Part shown: positions 28,001-40,203 of the stretch, one piece after another
Numbering within the stretch: the stretch's first letter is position 1
Layout: every line of letters begins with the position of its first letter
Source: Opisthocomus hoazin
Lineage: Eukaryota; Chordata; Aves; Opisthocomiformes; Opisthocomidae
DNA length: 64,000 nucleotides
Direction of reading: 5' to 3'
Assembly (NCBI RefSeq): GCF_030867145.1
Contig: NC_134417.1
Span: 8,595,577 to 8,659,576, forward strand
Notes under the pieces: model-generated
Database searches by the model: none
What the model saw: the letters and a program-made list of their open reading frames with translations, nothing else
Told to the model about the DNA's origin: nothing
Position numbers and translations under genes: made by a program

Positions 28001-28856
28001 TAAAGATTAAAAAGAAAGTAAAAGATTAAAAGGAAAAGACTATAAGAAGAACTCAAAGGGGGGGGAAGATCAAAAAGAGGATTAACCATGTTACTTGTTG
28101 TTTTTCAGAAATTAAAGAAGTATGGAGGATAAGGAATTTGTTTCCTTTTGGCCCTAGAAAAATGCCAATTATGGTAGCTAAATTGCCAGGATCACATATC
28201 AGTATGCTTTGGAAATGTGAGAAATGGATGGGAAATATAAACACAGGGCAATAGCTTACAGTTATGTTATGAATTAAGCCACAAAAATATCAAGATTTAG
28301 TCACTGAATAAGCTGCCAAAGTTAATCTTTTCTGATGAACTTGAGCAGAATCAGAATAGAAAAAACAGAACTGTAGTTTCACAGATCAAAATTGCCTTGT
28401 TCACTCATCTTTGCTATCTCTGGGTCCTCATGCACCTAAAATAGCCACTAAAAATCAAACGAACATGCCTGGGTGCACATGGACATAAGATGGATCTCCT
28501 TATCTACTGTGTGTATTCATTTTAGGAGTCTTTTTAAAGCTTTAGGGATAAAAAAATTAACTACTCCAAGTCCCTTTTTGGAAAGAGAGCTTGTGATACT
28601 ATCCACACTAGCACAGCTTTTGATTTCCTTTAGATTTTTAGTGTATAATGGCAGAATAACCTTTTGGGGAGTGGAGAAACAGCTTCCTTCCAGTTCTTCA
28701 AAATATATGGCATTTATGTAGCCCTTTACAGATAAGGACGACAAAAGGAGGCAGGCAGGGATTTCTGCCACAAGCTTGATGAGCGTCTAAACCCCAGATA
28801 GGATGTACCAGGATCTACAGGGCAATTTTACCCAAGCCAACTGTTTTTACTGAGGC
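25020..28856. other. Intergenic sequence, no gene recognised
   Basis: Unique, mostly AT-rich sequence upstream of the KCNE-like gene. Short ORFs on both strands look like chance. It contains a 15-A run (26228-26242) and a G-run (about 26715-26726). Untranslated first exons of the KCNE-like gene could lie here but cannot be located. Confidence 0.5.
26228..26242. repeat. Poly(A) tract
   Basis: Run of about 15 A followed by a short GA-rich stretch, with no associated element. Confidence 0.85.
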
Positions 28857-31330
28857 TCAGCTGATGGTTTTGCCGTGCTCGGCTCCCGCCAAGGTGAGGC
28901 AGGCCAGCCCTGTACCCTGCCACCGAGCTGGGGACAGCTGCCCGCTCTGGGAGGACACATGGCAGTGACAGGGACCACACGCCTGAGACGTTGTCACAGC
29001 CTCAGCGCTAGCACACGTGGTCTGAATCAAGACCGGATCCAACAAAATGCTCCGAAACCAAGGCCAGCCTAAAGCGACAGCTCACAGGAGCAGTTTGGTT
29101 TGGATCCTGAGAGCAGTTGTCAAGCAAATCCCCAGACGCCACTCACCAGTGACCCTGAGGCCGACCGCACCACGTTGCTCCTCACACGTAGATCACCTGG
29201 AACCGCCGCAGCACTAATGTAGCTCCACCATGTCCCACAGAAGCACCTGCAAAGGATTTAATTTCACAGTGCTCCACGTGCCAGGAGCTGAGTACAGAAA
29301 TGGCACACGCTGTTCCCAGCCGCTCCCAAAGGACAGACCAGGCTCTGCCCGGAAGCACCCATGCAGAGTCCCCTCTGCTGCGGGCGGGAACACCTCTGCC
29401 CTGGCTGCTCCCCTTGCTGACCTGACAGGCTCGAGGACAATGTGTTTTCAGCGGGACTGAGGGGCCACAGCACCTGCTCGCCTCCCCATCCACTGTGTGC
29501 CTTCCCTGGGACACCAGCCCCCAGGTGGAAAACTGTACTTGAGATTTACCTTGCAGGAGAAAGCACCCCTTGGGTTTCTCAGAGGATTCCCAGCACGGTT
29601 GCTGTTGCCTCCCCTACCCCCCCACAGGGAAAGCCAAGCTGTTGCCATCGCATGTATTAGCTGGACACTGGGTGTCCTGGTGGACGACAGGTTAACCATG
29701 AGCCAGCAGTGTGCCCTGGCTGCCAAGAAGGCCAATGGGATCCTGGGGTGCATCAAGAAGAGAGTGGCCAGCAGGACGAGGGAGGTTCTCCTCCCCCTCT
29801 ACACTGCCCTAGTGAGGCCTCATCTGGAGTACTCTGTCCAGTTCTGGGCTCCCCAGTTCAAGAAAGATGAGGAGCTACTGGAGAGAGTCCAGCGGAGGGC
29901 TATGAGGATGGTGAGGGGACTGGAACATCTACCCTATGAAGAGAGGCTGAGGGAGCTGGGCTTGTTCAGCCTGAAGAAGAGAAGGCTGCGAGGGGACTTA
30001 ATAAATGCTTATAAATATCTGAAGGGTGGGTGTCAGGAGGATGGGGCCAAGCTCTTTTCAGTGGTGCCCAGTGACAGGACAAGGGGCAATGGGCACAAAC
30101 TGAAGCACAGGAAGTTCCGTCTGAACATGAGGAAGAACTTCTTCACTCTGGGGGTGACAGAGCACTGGAACAGGCTGCCCAGGGAGGTTGTGGAGTCTCC
30201 TTCTCCGGAGATATTCAAGACCCGCCTGGACAAGGTCCTGTGCAGCTTGCTGTAGGTGACCCTGCTTCGGCAGGAGGGTTGGACTAGATGACCCACAGAG
30301 GTCCCTTCCAACTCCTACCATTCTGTGATTCTGTGATTCTGTGGACACCCCAGCCCCACAGAGACAGGATGGCTGACGTCTCATGCCTCACGCACCACAG
30401 CACCCAATCCCACCACCTCTCCCGGCTGAGCACTGTTCCCTCTCACGCCCCCGGCCTTCCCCAGCCCCAGTGAGTCAGAGCCGCCGCCGGCAGCGGCCTT
30501 TCGCCCTGCCCAGGGCTGCCTGCCTCCGTACCTGGTGGGTGCCATGTTGCTGGCTGCTCCCCACAGGACGGGCACTCCACAGTGGCCCCCTGTGCCTCCC
30601 TCCATCCCTGCCCCAGGCCCACCACGGCTACACTGCATCATGCTTGGAGACCCCTCCAAGCTCTAAAAGCAAAGCTGAACTCCATCTCACTTTTTAACAC
30701 GTATTCATTGTCCCCTTTTCAAATCAGACAACCTGACTGTTTAAAAATTTCCCTCGGCTTTCACTGCCAGATGAAACTGTGAGGCGCCATTCTGGAACCA
30801 CCGGTTTGCGCAGGTGCCCGCGGGCACTGCTCTGCCCCGAGGCCCAGCAGCGGGGAGCCATGGCTGTGCAGCTGACCCTGCTTTCCACAGCCCCAGGGCC
30901 CGCGGGCTGGGGCTCTCCCTGAGGCAGCGGGGCTGTCACAGCGTGGGGAAGGAGCAGGCAAGAGAGAAACTCTTGAAGCTGGCACAGGCGCTGGGAAACA
31001 GGGCTTGCTGATGGGCACCTGCGGAGCGAAAGGGCTCAAAGTCACCGGAGTGCCGCAGGGGAAAGCGATGGGAGAGGGGTCAGCCATGACACCAAAGGAA
31101 AGGCGGTGTCTTCCACCACGTGGAGACTTCATCCGGAGACGATGCAGAAGGGGTTCAGTCAAACGCTGGGTAATGGACTCGACAGAGGGGCAAGGCCCCG
31201 ACGAGGCTCTGCGCCCGGTGGGGCGCAGGAGCTGGGCGATCCCTGCCAGCCCACAGCCCCCAGCCCCGATGGGCCCCTCGCCAGGACAGGCACGGCGCGG
31301 CTGAACAGCGTTCCAGAATCTTCTGGAGAT
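28857..31330. other. GC-rich block containing the first CR1
   Basis: Base composition rises sharply compared with the AT-rich surroundings, on both sides of the CR1 copy (28857-29668 and 30344-31330). Several long ORFs occur, including one of 224 codons on the minus strand at 30761-31435, but such ORFs are expected in GC-rich DNA. They show no domain, transmembrane segment or similarity I can name. CpGs are present (for example near 30480-30500 and 31190-31300), but I cannot call a CpG-island promoter confidently. Possible origins are an old unrecognised repeat, a lineage-specific insertion or a non-coding RNA promoter. Confidence 0.4.
29669..30343 (+). mobile_element. CR1 LINE, 5'-truncated 3' fragment
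   Basis: The 3' end of a chicken-repeat-1 non-LTR retrotransposon. It starts abruptly in the C-terminal part of ORF2 ([20 protein letters not shown], then [19 protein letters not shown], then [20 protein letters not shown]) and stays open to a TAG at about 30253-30255. The short CR1 3'UTR (CTTCGGCAGGAGGGTTGGAC, ACTAGATGACC) and the diagnostic ATTCTGTG repeats at 30319-30343 follow. The endonuclease and the catalytic part of the reverse transcriptase are missing, so it cannot move by itself. The uninterrupted frame of about 195 codons suggests a fairly young insertion. The ORF can be extended upstream to 29497, but those residues are not CR1. Confidence 0.95.
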
Positions 31331-32661
31331 TCGTACACTTTGTAAATCATTCCAGTACCGACCGTGGGGATGCTTACACAGGGGTGCACGCCAAAGAAAT
31401 TCTGTCCATCTCTGGATTGCTGAATTATAAACCACTACGGCTCAAGTGTGCAGAGTACCTGTAACAATCATCCTTAAAAAGCTAAATTTTTACAGCCACT
31501 TCAGATCATTATGAAAAAGTGCATATACAAATATTTGTGTAAATGAAACAGAATTGGTGAGAAAAAAAATGGACAATTGTACGGAAGTGTAAGAGATACT
31601 GAGAAGACAATTGTGTACAGCACAAGCAAAGATACCCGTGTGAGTGCCGAAAGGAGGAGAGTGCGGGAAGAAACAAGTAGCTTAACATTTGGCTATGGCC
31701 TAAGGGACAAATCTGCTGAAGATAAAGACACCAAATAGTTAATAAAGCTTCTGAACTGTTGCCAATTCTCAGACAAGGAAGCAATAGTTCTGCTCTTATC
31801 AGCAACTGCTCTTTCATATTTGTGTATCGAGCTAGCTTTATTAAATTATTCAGCAAAGGTCAAATGTGATGTGTCTTCCTAGTTTTATTATGATTTTTCA
31901 TGACATTGCCTGAGTAGCTGAATAATGAACAGTGCATGTCAAAATGCTGCAGTGCCCTCGCTACCCACAGGCACTCTGGATTATGAGCCTACTCAGTCAT
32001 CGGTTCTGAGGCAATGTAAATGCATTAACCGAAGATTTAAACTATGTGTGAGCACTAACGAGTGTTGCTCGTGGAACCACGATGGCAAAACAGAACTGTG
32101 CTCCAGCAGTACGGTTATGTACTGATTTTGAAGCCTCCTTGTGCAATAAATACTTTGTCAATTTTTGAACCTGACTAGCCCTCTAGCTAAAGCACTTCGC
32201 TCCCTGTAACGGAAGAGAACTTCCCAGCCTATGATGAGCTGCCCTGGAGTGTTTGGAGAGAACAGGCAGTGAAAATCTGACAGACCAGCGGGCCCGTCAG
32301 CTACAACGACCACAGACGCGGACTGCAATTTTGGTTATTTTACAATAGACAAATATCTTGAACAGATTCAGATCAACTCACATGATTCTTTCAGATAACC
32401 CTATAACTCCATATAAATACATGCACTGATTTGCGATAACACTAGCTACAGAATAAATGGAAAGACACATGAGAATCTTTCAGGCAGGGGTGAATGAGAA
32501 TTGCAACGTCATATATATCATCTAAACAAAATCCCTACCTAATGTTAATTGAACAGAAATTTAACAGTTTGATTCAGTGTAGTTATTCATATTTTTCCAG
32601 ATTATTTTGTCTGGCTCTAGGCAATATCTAGGTGTCATTGTAAAAGCCAAAAGAAATTAAG
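31331..32661. other. Intergenic sequence between the GC-rich block and second CR1, nothing recognised
   Basis: AT-rich unique sequence. No gene, RNA or repeat was recognised, and short ORFs lack support. Confidence 0.5.
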
Positions 32662-33060
32662 GAAAGGCTGAGGGAGCTGGGCTTGTTTAGCCTGAGGAAG
32701 AGAAGGCTGCGAGGGAACCTTGTAAATGCCTATAAATATCTTAAGGGTGGGTGTCAGGAGGATGGGGCCAGACTCTTTTCAGTGGTGCCCAGCAACAGGA
32801 CAAGGGGCAATGGGCACAAACTGAAGCACAGGAAGTTCCGTCTGAACATGAGGAAGAACTTCTTCCCTCTGAGGGTGACGGAGCACTGGAACAGGCTGCC
32901 CAGGGAGGTGGTGGAGTCTCCTTCTCTGGAGATATTCAAGACCCGCCTGGACAAGGTCCTGTGCAGCCTGCTGTAGGTGACCCTGCTTCGGCAGGGGGTT
33001 GGACTAGATGACCCACAGAGGTCCCTTCCAACCCCGAACATTCTGTGATTCTGTGGTTCT
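32662..33060 (+). mobile_element. CR1 LINE, shorter 5'-truncated 3' fragment
   Basis: A second CR1 fragment in the same orientation, beginning further 3' in ORF2 ([19 protein letters not shown]). It runs open through [18 protein letters not shown] to the same KVLCSLL stop (32974-32976), the CR1 3'UTR and an ATTCTGTG tail at about 33039-33055. It is very similar to the copy at 29669-30343 over the shared segment, so both belong to the same or sister subfamilies. It sits in AT-rich flanks. No convincing target-site duplication was seen. Confidence 0.95.
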
Positions 33061-35849
33061 AATCAGGATGCAGGTTTTCGTGCAATTATGAAGCGAGCAA
33101 CAGAACACTGAAGAGAGCAATACAAAGAGATTTATGAATTCAAGATGTTCCAGGTTTCTGATGGTCTCACTGACATTGCCTTTAACTAATATCTTGTTAT
33201 TTTATACAGAGATACCTTCTAGTGACCCACTTTGTAGACCTTAAGGTCAGAAGACTTTATGGATAGAAAACATTGAGAACTTTCACGGTTACTAACATGG
33301 CAAAAATGTGTGCTTTACATGTTAGCAATAACCAACAGCTCTGACAAGAGGGAATACATTTCTTACACGTATGAGTATGTATCACAGAATTCAGACATAA
33401 CAAACAAGTTGCATCTTATAGTCTGTCATACTTCTGAGAAAATGCAAATACATTCTTGCTACATAAATTACTAGCAGCATTTGATAATTTGGGGTGGGTT
33501 TTCGATTTCCAAAATCAAGTAACTTTGTATTTTTTCATAAAGTTTGGAGATCTAGGTTACAAATCTGTAGCCAAATTTTTTAAGTTTGAATTTGCACAGA
33601 CCTTAACCTAGGGATTAAAAACATAGCTCTAATACCACATATATGCAGAAACGGATTTCTGAGGACAAAGATCCTGTTTAACAATCAGCTATTTTCAGTC
33701 AAGATTTGTATGTTCAGATAGGCATTTTGTGCCTTTCAGAGTAGCTATAGAAGGATACAGCATTTGTCAAATGGAAAGATGTGAGACTTTTCAGCAATAT
33801 TGGGCAAAAAACCCTGTGTGATTATTGGAGAAAAATGTTTATTACAGGCCTTGTGTAAATGGGATACACTGAATTATCCATGGAAAACAGAAGGAAAATA
33901 GGCACCACTAAAATTAATTCTTTTCCTAGATCATTCATGAAATATTACGCATGCTCAAATAAAGGAAGAGTAACATACGCCAATGTATATATATGCCAAA
34001 ATGTATATATTGGGTATTTTGATGGGAGTAGAGGTTATTTGTAGATAAATGAAGATATAAAAGCAAAGATTAAATTAATAATCATGGTTGTGCCATAAGA
34101 AATAAATATTTTTTCATCAAAGTCTGTCTCTCAAGGGTTTCCAATTCATGTGTCTAAGAGATGACAGACGGTTGAAAAGCTGTGCTTATTTATTTCCATC
34201 TTGTAAAATATGCATCCCCTCATCAAAAAAAAAAGAAAAAGGTAAGGACCCTGAGATCCATTCTCTCTGCACTCATCAACAAGGAGGTTTTGGACTCCGT
34301 TGCTATGACCACGTTCCTCCAAACTATTCCATGGCACTTCTGTGAGATGCAATATCCACGGCAGGCTCATGCCCCTTTGGCTTTCCGAACGTTCAGGACT
34401 CGTATTGCAGAAACACACGTGACTCCCAAGAACTTCTTCAGCCTTGACAGTGATAACAAGAAGGGATCAACAGCACCCTGCGTAATCCTTATAGCTCCAT
34501 CAAAGATTCCCAAGGTGCATCATAAATCAGGAAACCGCTCGGTCCCCCCTGCCCCGGGCTCCTCGCTTAGTCTGGCAAGAGCACGTCCCGGTTCCCTGCT
34601 TGCACGGCTTGCCTGCCCGAGGGCTAGGTGACTTTCTCCTTAACTGTCTTGTTCCCAGGCTCTCCTGCTCTGCATTAGTCTCTCACGAAACGAAGTGCTT
34701 GGGAGACACTTAAAGAGAGGATGGAGCAGCCACAATGCCCGCTGTCTAACGTCAGGCCAGGAGAGCACCTCACCAGCAGCATGGCGGGGACTGAGGGGAG
34801 AGACTACAGCTTCACCCCATCCCCACAGCTGCTGGAACAGAAAAGGACAGTGAAGGTGGCACTTTGCAATCATCCTGTGACAAAGGTGCACCCTCTCTGG
34901 GAAGGAGCACTCGTGCAGACAGCATCCACTTCCAAACTGTGCCAGCAGGCTTTTACCCTGTTCTTCACAGCAAAGGGCTTGCGAGTGGGGAGAAAGAGGT
35001 TATTTGGCCTTTGCAGAAAGCCTAGGGCACCAGACGAATGTCGAGGGCCAAGTCCTCAGGGAGAAGAAGGAACTTGAAAGAAATCAGAAAAATCAGCAGT
35101 TTAGAGCAGAGAATAGGTATTAATAAGAGCCTTCTAAATTACAGTTGTCACAGAAATTAAAAGCATATCAGAGAAACATAAACTGGAAGGAGAAAAAAAA
35201 TCCCCCTTCCTCATTTTTTTTTTTAATGTCCTCTTTAAAAAAGTATATTCCATCCTTCTCCAGCGGAAGAGGGCGAGAGTTATAAGAACAAAATAAAAAT
35301 AAAGCAAAAATAAATGCACACAGAAACAGAAGCTGAAACAAATTCAGGGTGGTTACACCCCCCACAAAATGGTGAGGAAATTAAATGCCCACCAAATCTA
35401 GCGTGAAGTAAAATTCCCTCACACACTGAAGTGCCACTGAAACTTACTCCATTCATTTTCAAGGGTCTTCCCCATGTTTCAGTCAGCTTAGCGTAAGCCT
35501 ATTAAAAAATTCTTGAGGCTTCTAAGGGAAAAAAAAAAATAATCAGGACAAATACTGGCCATAACTGATTACAAAGTTCCTGCATTGCATGAAGCCATCC
35601 CAGTTGCCCAACTTGTGCTGGGCTTAAGCCTATTTTATTATCTTTTCAATGCACAGCAAAGGCACAATGCTTTTCTCTTGTTGGGAAGACACACTACAGG
35701 TACCAACAGCACTTGAAAAATGCAGAGTTCATCAACAAACCCAGAGCTCGGAGAGGCACATTAGCGGTACCTGGGCACAGAGGCTGCCTGAGGCTCCCGC
35801 AGCCGTAAGGTGTGTGCAAGAACACGCTTACACAATGAAGACAGTTTGC
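33061..35849. other. Intergenic sequence just beyond the PAX3 3' end, nothing recognised
   Basis: Mostly AT-rich, with a short GC-rich patch near 34530-34630 and an adjoining ORF of 149 codons on the plus strand (34182-34631) that has no recognisable features. I see no coding exon or repeat family. Confidence 0.5.
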
Positions 35850-35865
35850 GTTGAAGATAACATGG

Positions 35866-35871
35866 TTTATT
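35866..35871 (-). terminator. PAX3: Candidate distal polyadenylation signal of PAX3
   Basis: AATAAA on the minus strand, followed within about 30 bases by GT-rich sequence (TTGTGTAAGCGTGTTC) that could act as the downstream element. It is one of several hexamers in the presumptive 3'UTR. I chose it because it lies at the boundary of the AT-rich block. Confidence 0.3.
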
Positions 35872-36203
35872 TCTTCATGATATTCAGATTAAAATGTATC
35901 AATGTATTTAGCACAATACTACATTTTAGGACAAAATCATCAGTGCTTTGCAAGTCTTCATAATGTTTATTCATTATAAATAGTAAATATTTACTGAACT
36001 TTTTACATGAAAGACATTTATGTTTTTTATTTTTGTTGGGGTTTTTTTGTTGGTTTTTTTGTCTTTTTACAACACGTGTTGTTGTAGAGGCTGCAACACA
36101 AAGATAATATTTCATTTTTCCATCACCCTTAAGACCGATGTGTGAACTAACCTCTGTACTGAACCTAGTCTAACTCACTACTTCATAGTCCTTAACGCTA
36201 AAA

Positions 36204-36210
36204 GGAATGT
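36204..36210 (-). promoter_or_regulatory. Second miR-1/miR-206 seed match (7-mer) in PAX3 3'UTR
   Basis: ACATTCC followed by T on the minus strand, a 7-mer match to the miR-1/206 seed about 1.23 kb downstream of the stop. It would matter only if the long 3'UTR is used. Confidence 0.35.
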
Positions 36211-37139
36211 ATTTGTGTTCTGCCTCTCAGTTTGTTCCAAGAATAGAGAGAAATAAATAACACCGCCTTCCATCTTCTTCCTCCTCTCAACATCACAAAA
36301 CACAAATTTATTGACATTCTAAAATGTCACAATGCAAACTTCTTGTAAACCTTGGTTCCTATAATTATATTTTCTATATTGGATATCACTGTATAATTTA
36401 AACAAATATGTCAAATACAGGTCCATTTCTGTCTGTCCTGTACATCACTAAAAAAATGTAAACGTAATAATTTCTTCTTATTGTTTCCTGAAAATGACCT
36501 TTAAATCATGATTACCAAGCTGGATTTTAGTTGTCCAGCAGACTGCAACATTTCTGTATTTTATCATCAGGAATTACGCACTGCAAAAATAAAAGTACCT
36601 GCAAAAATATAGTTCTGATTCTATCTATATGACTTTGGATGATGCCAAAGTTTGCGTGAGGTACACAGTATTGCACATTGCTAGGCAGTTGTGAAAAATC
36701 GGTCATGTTGTTGTTGAATTTTTTCTCTCCCATGTTTGTTTGAAAAGGTACAACAGACTAGGAAAACACATACAAAAAAGTAGAATCTGTTTTTTGTGTT
36801 ACACAAGATCTTGTCTCTCAGTAAAGCAAAACTTGTAAGTGGCATTTATTGACAACATGATTACAAAAGCACGGTAAGATAACCAGTAAGTTGCTCTGGA
36901 AGTCTTTCGCACTTATCCTAGGTTCCTATGGACTGTGACGTTTCCTCTTGATGACAATTTCCAGTGTGTAAAATGAAATAGGTTCTCCTGCCCTTGCTTC
37001 AGAAACTGAGCAGTTTTAAGTTTAGACTAAAGTCAGCACTGGATGTCACATAAGTCAGAGTATGCAGAGCTCAACTGCTCTAAGTTTCAAAATGTTCCAT
37101 TTGTCCCCATCAATACACATTAATTTCAGCAACAAAAAA

Positions 37140-37147
37140 TGGAATGT
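37140..37147 (-). promoter_or_regulatory. miR-1/miR-206 8-mer seed match in PAX3 3'UTR
   Basis: ACATTCCA on the minus strand, about 290 nt after the PAX3 stop, is a perfect 8-mer match to the shared seed of the muscle microRNAs miR-1 and miR-206. Repression of Pax3 by these microRNAs during myogenesis, including in chick, is established knowledge. That this particular site is functional is an inference. Confidence 0.5.
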
Positions 37148-37436
37148 TTTGCCAGGCAGTAATATTAAATACTGCTTTCTTTTGTATACCCACTCATAAT
37201 GAACCGTGTCACATTTTATTCATTCATTATTGCTTTTGGCCTTTGTCTTCTGTATAGCTTTGTCCAGCCTTCAAAAGTCTACTAAAAGCTATGACTGGAG
37301 AGAACATAACAGGCCGGCTTATTTAAGCGGGACTGCCCCAGTTTAGACTGCAGTGTGTTGAGAAGATCCCTCGTATCCAAGCCTTGGAGGGAGACCGGAA
37401 AACAAGGCCAGCTTTAACTTGAAGTGGACAGTTCAT

Positions 37437-37471
37437 TTATGCAATATCTGGCTTCAGATAATGAAAGGCAC
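37437..37471 (-). CDS. PAX3: PAX3 coding exon 9, terminal (C-terminus AFHYLKPDIA)
   Basis: Terminal coding exon. A pyrimidine-rich CTTTTTTGCAG acceptor is followed by GT, which completes the split Ser codon. The codons for AFHYLKPDIA and a TAA stop at 37437-37439 follow. This is the C-terminus of the long human isoform (PAX3d, 484 residues, from memory). The five exons here supply residues equivalent to about 196-484, so the gene is colinear with human to the last residue. The coding part is only 35 bp and was found from the splice phase and homology rather than from an ORF. Confidence 0.95.
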
Positions 37472-38249
<778 letters not shown>

Positions 38250-38651
38250 CTAAAAGGTAGAGTAATAGAAAGAGTTAAATTATGTGAAGAACTGTATTGA
38301 TTACAGAGCCACAGGAGCTCTCAAGTCTATCATTTGATTTCTGAAAATAGGTAGACTTGGTGTTCCAATCGTGCTTTGACTATCTCACCCAAAGAGCAAG
38401 TGGAACTCGGTTGCATCATCCACCAAAATAAAAACTGAAAGTGATACCAAAGGCAAATAAGGAAAATAATTTTAAAAATTTTTATGATTTTAGAGTGCCT
38501 GATCCCATGTCCCAGCTGGGATCTCTGCAGATGTTTATTCCTCGAGGACTCAATTATAAGAGAATAAAAAGCAAGCAGTCACTCTTTAGCCACACTGTCC
38601 TGCATGATCTACAAACACAGAAAAGCTGTGGAAAAGCTCACACAATTTCCA

Positions 38652-38662
38652 CCCCCCCCCCC
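38652..38662. repeat. Poly(C) tract in PAX3 intron 7
   Basis: Uninterrupted run of 11 C, prone to length error in sequencing. Confidence 0.85.
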
Positions 38663-40153
38663 AAGATCAGCAGTCAGTAAAATGAAGCTGATTTGTAGCG
38701 GATCCCAGCAACACCGCTGATGGAAGTAACAAAGAATCCCAGCACCCAGAACCACCTGAATATGTGGGGAAGGGGCAGAGCAGCCCTAACTCCTGTTGCT
38801 GCGTGCCCTGTGTGCTGGCCTGCGAAGAAATGAATGGCGAAGGAGTGAAGTGCTGGCCGTAACACCAGTTCTCAACTCCACCCACTGCGTTAGAGGACAC
38901 AACAGAAATGGTCAGGCGTTCCCGACTGGCTTCAAGTCGACTGTGACTCCCTTAATAAGCTGCTTGTATGTGAACAGTTATGAAATCAGCGGTCAAGGTT
39001 AGCTGAAAGGAGATTCCTGGAAAATACATGCTTGTCCCTATAAAAGCCCAGCCCTCTAGCCCATGATTCCCGGTAGAATAGCAAAAAAAATTTCAAAAGC
39101 ATCTATGCTTTCCAGCAAGAGTGAAGAAAGCACAAAAATCACTCACACCGTAGGCTGATGTGCATTTCCTTTCCTGGCACACTGCTATAGCACATTTTGC
39201 AAATAAGCACTACTCAGAGAATTGCTCGCTTTTGCTGGAGGAAGTTGCACTGCAAAGCCTGAGAAACAAGTCTGCAGCTTGTAACAAATGGATGGCATAC
39301 AGCTTCTGCCAAAACAGCATATTCTGATAATTTACAGGTTGTTCTTCCTTCACAAAGGCACTATGAATATCTGACATATGCTATTTGATAATCATTTGGC
39401 TTTACTGCACTTCTTACCATAAGCTAAAAAGAAATTATTAAAATTGGAGTCTATTTTGTAAAGAATAAATCTACGCTCTTATGAACATGTCTGGTTCCTA
39501 AAGCTCTGATGCTTCTTCTTGAATTGTGTTTCTTTTCCATCACAAAATAAAACAGATTGTTATTGTTATTGTAGGGAGCTTGTGGTCCCAGCTCTGAGTT
39601 TTGTTTGTTTTTTAATAAATAAATGAAACACCCCCAGGGATCATGATTTAAATTGGAAGGAAGACCTGTCCAGGTCTTACATGTCTGATAAGGAAAAGAG
39701 CAACAGCCACAAGCAGAGTACTTAAAAAAGCTGAGAAAGAAATTCAGTTATTACTTACAGCACTAGAATGTTCACTTGTTTCACTAAGCAGAAAAACAGG
39801 AGTTTAACTGATGGTATTTTCTGAATGTTTCACACATGGAAGTATTCATCCAAAAAGAAGTTTCAAAATATATCCAAAGACTTCATTTAGATACTGAAAT
39901 CTTAGAACTTTTAAGTTAAAAACACAAAAAAAGAATTTGGATTCAGGCTAGAAGATATTTTCTATCTAATTCAAATAACCTTTTCAATTCACAAAACCTA
40001 TTAAAAGGATTTGAGGTTAATAAAAAACAATTTCAATAATCTCTGGAATTTCCACACATTGAAAAATTATGTTATTTGCACAGCAACCTGCACAGCATTT
40101 TGTCCCAAAAAACCCTAAAAGTTGAAATAACTGGGCTCTCAACTTTTTCTTCT

Positions 40154-40203
40154 AAAAAATGGTTCCTGAAAAGTATTAAAAAAAATGGTTCCTGAAAAGT
40201 ATT
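40154..40203. repeat. Tandem duplication, about 25 bp x2 (PAX3 intron 7)
   Basis: Two copies of an A-run followed by TGGTTCCTGAAAAGTATT, identical except for A-run length (40154-40177 and 40178-40203). A recent slippage duplication. Confidence 0.85.

Larger units (their letters stand above)
35850..37436 (-). other. PAX3: Presumptive PAX3 3'UTR
   Basis: AT-rich sequence directly downstream of the PAX3 stop with no coding potential on this strand. Possible minus-strand AATAAA signals (TTTATT on the plus strand) occur at 37215-37220, 36845-36850, 36307-36312, 36026-36031, 35966-35971 and 35866-35871. The last is followed on the minus strand by a GT-rich element. Base composition changes just below 35850, so I place the distal end there. 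The true cleavage site is not determinable from sequence alone. Two miR-1/206 seed matches lie in this stretch. Confidence 0.45.

Noticed and set aside
29497..29668. N-terminal extension of the CR1 ORF
   Set aside because: CR1 similarity begins only at about 29669. The upstream residues are flanking DNA that happens to be open.
30761..31435. 224-codon minus-strand ORF
   Set aside because: It lies in the GC-rich block where stops are rare. It has no domain, signal, membrane segment or similarity I can recognise, and overlapping ORFs are open in other frames.
34182..34631. 149-codon plus-strand ORF
   Set aside because: It runs from A-rich into GC-rich sequence, with no similarity and no splice or promoter support.
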